Source: an uncultured Afifella sp. (lineage in GTDB: Bacteria > Pseudomonadota > Alphaproteobacteria > Rhizobiales > Afifellaceae). From it: a stretch of 64,000 nucleotides of DNA. The notes below the pieces were generated by a model. That model made no database searches, was not told the DNA's origin, and worked only from the letters and a program-made list of their open reading frames with translations. The position numbers and the translations under genes were made by a program. The stretch spans positions 122,780 through 186,779 of the forward strand of contig CAMYKZ010000004.1 of the NCBI GenBank assembly GCA_947259045.1. The letters are read 5' to 3'. Of this stretch, positions 59,795-64,000 are shown piece after piece (positions within the stretch are counted from its first letter, which is position 1; each line of letters begins with the position of its first letter).

Positions 59795-62700
59795 TCAATG
59801 AAAGTTGCGGCCCTTGGGCAGCACCTTGCCGGTCTGTTTCGCCAGCCTTTCCAGATCGGCCGTCAGCTCCGGCGAACCCTTCAGCAGCCGGGCCAGCCGT
59901 GAGCGCGGCTTGATCTTTGTCTGGATATCGTCGACCGGCCGGCGCACTTCGTCTGCCCGCGCCAGCGCACCGTCAAACCGCGCGCCGTCGCCGATGTCAT
60001 CGCCGGACAGGCACGACAGAAGCGGTGTCAGGTCTTCCAGATGGTCCGCCACCAGATGGATGACGCCCTCCTGCGATTGCAATCTGCCGGTCGCCAGCAG
60101 AAAACGCGCGCCGATGATCACCGGCCGGTAGCGCTGAAACACTTTCGGCCAGACGATGATATTGGCAACGCCGGTTTCGTCCTCCAGGGTGGCGAAGATG
60201 ACGCCCTTGGCGGAGCCCGGCCGCTGGCGTACCAGCACCAGGCCGGCAACGGAAAGCCGCCTGCCGGAGGGCAGTTCCGCCAGCCGCCCTGAGGGCACGA
60301 TGCCGTCGGCCTCAAGCCGCTGGCGCAGCAGGCCGACGGGATGGGCCTTCAGCGAGAGGGTCAGAGCGCGGTAATCCTGAACCACATGCTCGCCGATCTT
60401 CATGTCCGGCAGGGCGACTTCCGGCTCTGTACCGCTGATATCGTGACCTTCAAGCAGCGGGCCTTCAAAAAGCGGCAGGCGTTCGACGCTTGCAGCCTCC
60501 GACAGGCCGCGCGCCTGCCACAGCGCGTCGCGGCGGCCGATGCCGATGGAGGTGAGCGCATCGGCATCGGCCAGCCGCTCCAGCACGGCACGCGACAGGC
60601 CGGCGCGAAGCCACAGATCGCGGATAGTCCTGTAACCGCCGCCGCGGGCGGCAATCAGCCGCTGCGCATCCGCCTCGCGCAAGCCCTTGATCTGGCGCAG
60701 GCCGAGCCGGACGGCATAGCGGGTATGGATCGATTTCAGCTGCTGCCGGTGGCGCGGATGCAGCCTTTTTTCAAGGCCATCGCCAACCGCTTCACCGTGA
60801 ACCTCGAGAGTGGAATCCCATTGCGAGTGGTTGATATCGACGGCGCGCACCTTCACGCCGTGCTCGCGGGCATCGCGGACGATCTGGGCCGGGGCGTAAA
60901 AACCCATCGGCTGGGCATTCAGAAGGGCGGCGCAATAGACATCGGGATAATGGCATTTTACCCAGCATGACGAATAGACCAGCAGCGCAAAACTGGCCGC
61001 ATGGCTTTCGGGAAAACCATATTCGCCAAAACCCTCGATCTGGCGGAAGCAGCGTTCGGCGAAATCGGGTTCGTAACCGCGGGCAATCATGCCGTCGACC
61101 ATCTTGGCCTGAAAGGTGTGGATGGTGCCGACCCGGCGGAACGTCGCCATCGCCCGGCGCAGCCGGTCGGCCTCGCCGGGGGTGAACTTGGCCGCGACAA
61201 TGGCGATCTGCATCGCCTGTTCCTGAAACAAAGGCACGCCGAGCGTCTTGCCGAGCACACGCTCCAGTTCGTCGACAGGCCCGTGTTCCGGCGACGGCGC
61301 TGGGTAGGTCACGGCTTTCGGGTTGCGCCGGCGTTTCAGATAGGGGTGCACCATGTCGCCCTGGATCGGTCCGGGCCGGACGATCGCCACCTCGACCACC
61401 AGATCGTAGAATTTGCGCGGGCGCAGCCGCGGCAGCATGGTCATCTGCGCCCGGCTTTCGATCTGGAACACGCCAAGCGTATCGGCGCGGCAGATCATGT
61501 CATAGGTCTCAGGATCCTCCGCCGGAATGGTCGCCAGCGTCAGCGGGAGCTCGTAATGATCTTCCAGCAAAACGAGCGCCTTGCGCATGCACGACAGCAT
61601 GCCAAGCCCGAGCACGTCGATCTTCAGCATGCCGAGCGCATCGAGATCGTCCTTGTCCCATTCGATCACCGTGCGGTCCTCCATCGCCGCATGGGAAATC
61701 GGCACCAGTTCGTCGAGCCGGCCGCGGGTGATCACGAAACCGCCGACATGCTGGGAGAGATGGCGCGGAAAACCGATAATCTCTTGCGTGTGCCTGAGCA
61801 CCCTGGCAATGCGCGGATCGGCCGGATCAAGGCCGGAGCGGCGGGCATCCTCTTCGCTGACGCCGGTTGATGACCAGCCCCAGATGCGGCCCGACAGGGC
61901 CGAGACCGCATCTTCCGACAGGCCGAAGGCCTTGCCGACCTCGCGCGCGGCGGAGCGCGAGCGGTAGGTGATCACGGTGGCCGCCAGCCCGGCCCGTTCG
62001 CGGCCATATTTGCCGTAGATATACTGGATCACCTCCTCGCGCCGTTCATGTTCGAAATCGACATCGATATCCGGCGGTTCGCGCCGTTCCGCCGAGACGA
62101 AACGCTCAAACAGCAGGTCGGTGCGGTCCGGATCGACCTCCGTCACGCCGAGGCAGTAACAGACGGCGGAATTGGCCGCCGAACCGCGGCCCTGGCACAG
62201 AATGTTCTGCGAGCGGGCAAAGCGGACAATGTCCCATACGGTCAGAAAGTAGGACGCGTAATCGAGCTGCCGGATCAGGGCCAGTTCGTGCCGGATGGCG
62301 CGTTTGACCTTCTCCGGAACGCCAGGGGGATAGCGCTCTTGCGCGCCCAGCCAGGCAAGCCGCTCAAGTTCCTGCTGCGGCGTCGCGCTGGTGCCGGTCG
62401 GCTCTTGGGGATATTCGTAGCGCAATTGATCGAGCGAAAAGGAAAGCCGGTTAAACAGCTGCATGCTCTCGCCGACGGCCTGCGGATATTGGGCAAAAAG
62501 CCGCGCCATTTCATCCGGGCCCTTCAGATGCCGCTCGGCGTTCATCTGCAACAGCCGGCCGGCCCGGTCCAGCGTCAGATGTTCGCGAATGCATGTCAGC
62601 ACGTCCTGCAGCATGCGCCGCTCCGGATGGTGATAAAGCACGTCGCCCAGCGCCAGCAGCGGCACGCCGGCGTTCGCGGCCACCTGCGCCAGCATGGCGA

Positions 62701-63418
62701 TCCGCCGCCGGTCATGGCCGTCGTAAAGACAGGCCGCGCCAAGCCGCACGGCGTCGCCAAAACGCTCACGCAGATCGCGCAACAGCGGCTCAAGCCCGCT
62801 CAATCCGGCTGCAGGCAACCGGCGTTCCTGCGTGTTGCTCCCTGTCCGGCCTCCTGCCACACTCCCTGTCCGGCCGGGCAATACCGCCATCTCCAGCCCG
62901 TCGCCCCATTGTTTCAGATCCTCAAGCCGCAGATAACAGGCGCCCTTTTCCGCCCTCAGATTGCCGACGCTGAGCATCCGCGACAGGCGTCCGTAGGCGG
63001 TGCGGTCACGCGGCCAGACGGCGATGTCGGGCGTGCCGTCGTCGAACACCAGCCGGCAGCCGGCGGCAAACGGCACGTCCGCCTCCTTCGCCGCCATATG
63101 CGCCCGCACCACGCCGGCCAGCGAATTGCGGTCGCAGACGGCAAACCCCGCAAGTCCGAGCGTGCCGGCGGTCACCGCAAGCTCTTCAGGATGCGAAGCG
63201 CCGTGCAGGAAGGAAAAATTCGACACCGCAAGCAGTTCGGCATAGTGAGCGGCTTGCGGATTTTTGCGTTTCGGCGTCAGCCGGTTTGCCCGGTCCGGGA
63301 ACGGCACCAGCTCAGCCGGCACATCTGGTGGCAGCGCATCCTGAGAAGGCGTCCGGTCGGCGGGCGAGCGCTTAGACAGGAAATGGCTGGGCCGGTCATA
63401 GGGGTTCTTGTCGGGCAT
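59795..63418 (-). CDS. dnaE2: Error-prone DNA polymerase DnaE2 (ImuC)
   Basis: This 1207-residue C-family polymerase has an N-terminal PHP domain ([22 protein letters not shown]), polymerase catalytic aspartates in [22 protein letters not shown] near residue 450 and in [14 protein letters not shown], and a C-terminal OB fold ([23 protein letters not shown]). It ends in LPKGRNFH, typical of DnaE2. About residue 180 lies an 8-residue tandem duplication ([16 protein letters not shown]) encoded by a 24-bp repeat. It performs mutagenic lesion bypass with ImuB in known systems. Neither imuA nor imuB precedes it here. An SOS box lies 60 bp upstream. Confidence 0.95.
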   Translation of the reverse strand: MPDKNPYDRPSHFLSKRSPADRTPSQDALPPDVPAELVPFPDRANRLTPKRKNPQAAHYAELLAVSNFSFLHGASHPEELAVTAGTLGLAGFAVCDRNSLAGVVRAHMAAKEADVPFAAGCRLVFDDGTPDIAVWPRDRTAYGRLSRMLSVGNLRAEKGACYLRLEDLKQWGDGLEMAVLPGRTGSVAGGRTGSNTQERRLPAAGLSGLEPLLRDLRERFGDAVRLGAACLYDGHDRRRIAMLAQVAANAGVPLLALGDVLYHHPERRMLQDVLTCIREHLTLDRAGRLLQMNAERHLKGPDEMARLFAQYPQAVGESMQLFNRLSFSLDQLRYEYPQEPTGTSATPQQELERLAWLGAQERYPPGVPEKVKRAIRHELALIRQLDYASYFLTVWDIVRFARSQNILCQGRGSAANSAVCYCLGVTEVDPDRTDLLFERFVSAERREPPDIDVDFEHERREEVIQYIYGKYGRERAGLAATVITYRSRSAAREVGKAFGLSEDAVSALSGRIWGWSSTGVSEEDARRSGLDPADPRIARVLRHTQEIIGFPRHLSQHVGGFVITRGRLDELVPISHAAMEDRTVIEWDKDDLDALGMLKIDVLGLGMLSCMRKALVLLEDHYELPLTLATIPAEDPETYDMICRADTLGVFQIESRAQMTMLPRLRPRKFYDLVVEVAIVRPGPIQGDMVHPYLKRRRNPKAVTYPAPSPEHGPVDELERVLGKTLGVPLFQEQAMQIAIVAAKFTPGEADRLRRAMATFRRVGTIHTFQAKMVDGMIARGYEPDFAERCFRQIEGFGEYGFPESHAASFALLVYSSCWVKCHYPDVYCAALLNAQPMGFYAPAQIVRDAREHGVKVRAVDINHSQWDSTLEVHGEAVGDGLEKRLHPRHRQQLKSIHTRYAVRLGLRQIKGLREADAQRLIAARGGGYRTIRDLWLRAGLSRAVLERLADADALTSIGIGRRDALWQARGLSEAASVERLPLFEGPLLEGHDISGTEPEVALPDMKIGEHVVQDYRALTLSLKAHPVGLLRQRLEADGIVPSGRLAELPSGRRLSVAGLVLVRQRPGSAKGVIFATLEDETGVANIIVWPKVFQRYRPVIIGARFLLATGRLQSQEGVIHLVADHLEDLTPLLSCLSGDDIGDGARFDGALARADEVRRPVDDIQTKIKPRSRLARLLKGSPELTADLERLAKQTGKVLPKGRNFH
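62838..62875. repeat. 14-bp direct repeat at 24-bp period inside dnaE2
   Basis: CTCCCTGTCCGGCC occurs at 62838-62851 and 62862-62875. The period is a multiple of three, so it adds one 8-residue repeat to the protein without changing frame. It lies in the region after the first part of the PHP domain. Probable replication slippage. Confidence 0.7.
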
Positions 63419-63477
63419 GGCGGTATTGGCGGCAGACGCGGCGAGCGCTTGCGGTATGGATCTTTCAGATAAGATTT

Positions 63478-63516
63478 GTTCTTTTTATGTTCTCATTGCG
63501 CATTGCAAGAGTCAAG
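63478..63516 (-). promoter_or_regulatory. LexA (SOS) box and promoter of dnaE2
   Basis: On the minus strand GAAC-N7-GAAC (63478-63492), the LexA operator of Rhizobiales, lies 60 bp upstream of the dnaE2 start. A TTGAC -35 element at 63511-63515 sits at a workable distance upstream, with the operator covering the -10 region. This predicts repression by LexA and DNA-damage induction. Confidence 0.85.
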
Positions 63517-63523
63517 TCGTGAG

Positions 63524-64000
63524 TCAAACCGATCTGTTGCCGCGCAAAGCCTGAACAAGAGAACGCAGGAACCGGTCCCGCATCCGCAGCGCCGCCTCGA
63601 ACGCGAACTCCTGGCGCTCCCGGATCTCGTCCGCGGTCAGCTCGCCGTAGACCTCCTTGAGCGAGAGCACGCCGAAGGCCACGTGGCGGGCCTCGTCGCT
63701 CATGACGTAGCGCAGCAGTTTCTTGAGCAATGGCTCCTCGGTCATCTGGTGCATGAACCCGAAGGCTGCGAGGGCGAGCCCCTCGACCATCACCTGCATA
63801 CCGAGGTAGGTCATGTCCCACCGGAGGTCCTCGACGATGTCGTCGAGCAGCATCTTCAGGTGCGGGTTGATCGGGTAGCTGCTCTCGATCTTCGTGTCGA
63901 GGTACTTTGCGAAGACCTCGACGTGGCGGGCCTCGTCGACGACCTGGGTCGACGCGTAGAACTTGGCGTCGATCCACGGGACGGTCTCGACGATCTTGGC
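63524..64000 (-). CDS. Ferritin-like (R2-type) diiron protein fragment, 5' end beyond window, foreign composition
   Basis: The ~158 visible residues have diiron ligands in the pattern E-x-x-H...E...E-x-x-H: DEARHVEVFAKYL, then MVEGLALAAFGFMHQM, then SDEARHVAFGVLSL. The N-terminal helix with the first glutamate lies beyond the window. The family includes ferritin-like and AurF-type oxygenases. Codons almost always end in G or C (GAC, GAG, GTC, CTC), unlike neighbours that use GAT, GAA and TAT freely. The C-terminus after RDRFL becomes RSLVQALRGNRSV and stops, which looks cut short. It could be an acquired gene fragment or an assembly joint. Confidence 0.75.
   Translation of the reverse strand, partial: AKIVETVPWIDAKFYASTQVVDEARHVEVFAKYLDTKIESSYPINPHLKMLLDDIVEDLRWDMTYLGMQVMVEGLALAAFGFMHQMTEEPLLKKLLRYVMSDEARHVAFGVLSLKEVYGELTADEIRERQEFAFEAALRMRDRFLRSLVQALRGNRSV

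Noticed and set aside
59731..59913. Possible 60-codon gene directly after cobM (starts at an ATG next to the cobM stop)
   Set aside because: Most of it overlaps the 3' end of dnaE2 in antisense, and the translation shows no cobalamin-enzyme features.
62048..63472. 474-codon plus-strand frame opposite dnaE2
   Set aside because: It is Arg/Gln/His-rich shadow sequence; the DnaE2 motifs on the minus strand are unambiguous.
1..64000. CRISPR arrays, insertion sequences, phage genes
   Set aside because: No regularly spaced repeats, transposase, integrase or phage structural motifs were seen on either strand.

Overview
This is about 64 kb of GC-rich alphaproteobacterial DNA, most likely from the order Hyphomicrobiales (Rhizobiales). 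The evidence is a GAAC-N7-GAAC (rhizobial-type) LexA box before dnaE2, a znuA/znuCB-zur locus with an alphaproteobacterial-style Zur palindrome, a cobalamin operon of cobH/L/I/J/M type under a cobalamin riboswitch, and many ABC and TTT (tripartite tricarboxylate transporter) uptake systems with sugar-catabolic enzymes. No CRISPR array, insertion sequence, integrase or rRNA operon was found. There is one tRNA gene, tRNA-Gly(GCC).

Layout. 1-7 kb: housekeeping and stress genes. These are a thioredoxin/TPR co-chaperone (cut by the window edge), a ProX-type editing protein, tRNA-Gly, a channel-like protein with repeated TM helices, an OmpA-family protein, hemerythrin, a flavin-binding stress protein, and a frameshifted topoisomerase IB remnant. 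7-24 kb: a large carbohydrate-uptake and catabolism island. It holds a divergent pair of TIM-barrel isomerase loci, then one long minus-strand series: LacI regulator, TIM-barrel isomerase, Gfo/Idh dehydrogenase, ABC importer (two different ATPases, binding protein, two permeases, a small membrane protein), a split Tm-1-like pair (UPF0261 plus PEP-hydrolase-like barrel) and a cupin. FucU-type mutarotase is divergent, and DhaK/DhaL follow. 24-28.5 kb: Tat-exported cyclase-family hydrolase and the zinc-uptake locus. 28.6-32 kb: a large MscS channel and a cytoplasmic sulfite-oxidase-family enzyme.

32-40 kb: an enolase-superfamily protein facing a TctCBA transporter, followed by a TIM-barrel isomerase, enoyl-CoA hydratase, CaiB-family protein and PdxA-like dehydrogenase. 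This looks like an organic-acid degradation set. 40.5-49.4 kb: a mixed block with DUF1801, two c-type cytochromes around a secreted small protein and an L,D-transpeptidase, agmatinase-family hydrolase plus SDR, an EamA exporter, a YcaQ-like DNA glycosylase and an MFS carrier. 49.4-53 kb: a complete L-threonate to dihydroxyacetone-phosphate pathway (ltnD-otnK-otnC-otnI). 53.1-59.7 kb: cobalamin riboswitch, a 62-residue membrane peptide, cbiX with a His-rich tail, cobH, cobL, cobI, a cbiG-cobJ fusion and cobM. 59.8-63.5 kb: error-prone polymerase dnaE2 with its own SOS box and no adjacent imuA/imuB. The last ~440 bp encode the C-terminal part of a ferritin-like diiron protein with a different codon style; it may be horizontally acquired or an assembly junction.

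The features most worth following are: (i) the asymmetric heterodimeric ABC importer, in which the degenerate signature and the missing switch histidine would fall in the same predicted ATP site; (ii) its operon linkage to the uncharacterised split Tm-1-like pair; (iii) the cobalamin operon, with riboswitch, micro-membrane protein, a 13-bp triplication of the cobH start and a mix of anaerobic- and aerobic-route enzymes; and (iv) the isolated dnaE2 next to a foreign-looking gene fragment. All gene functions are inferred from reading the translated sequence; no database search was run.
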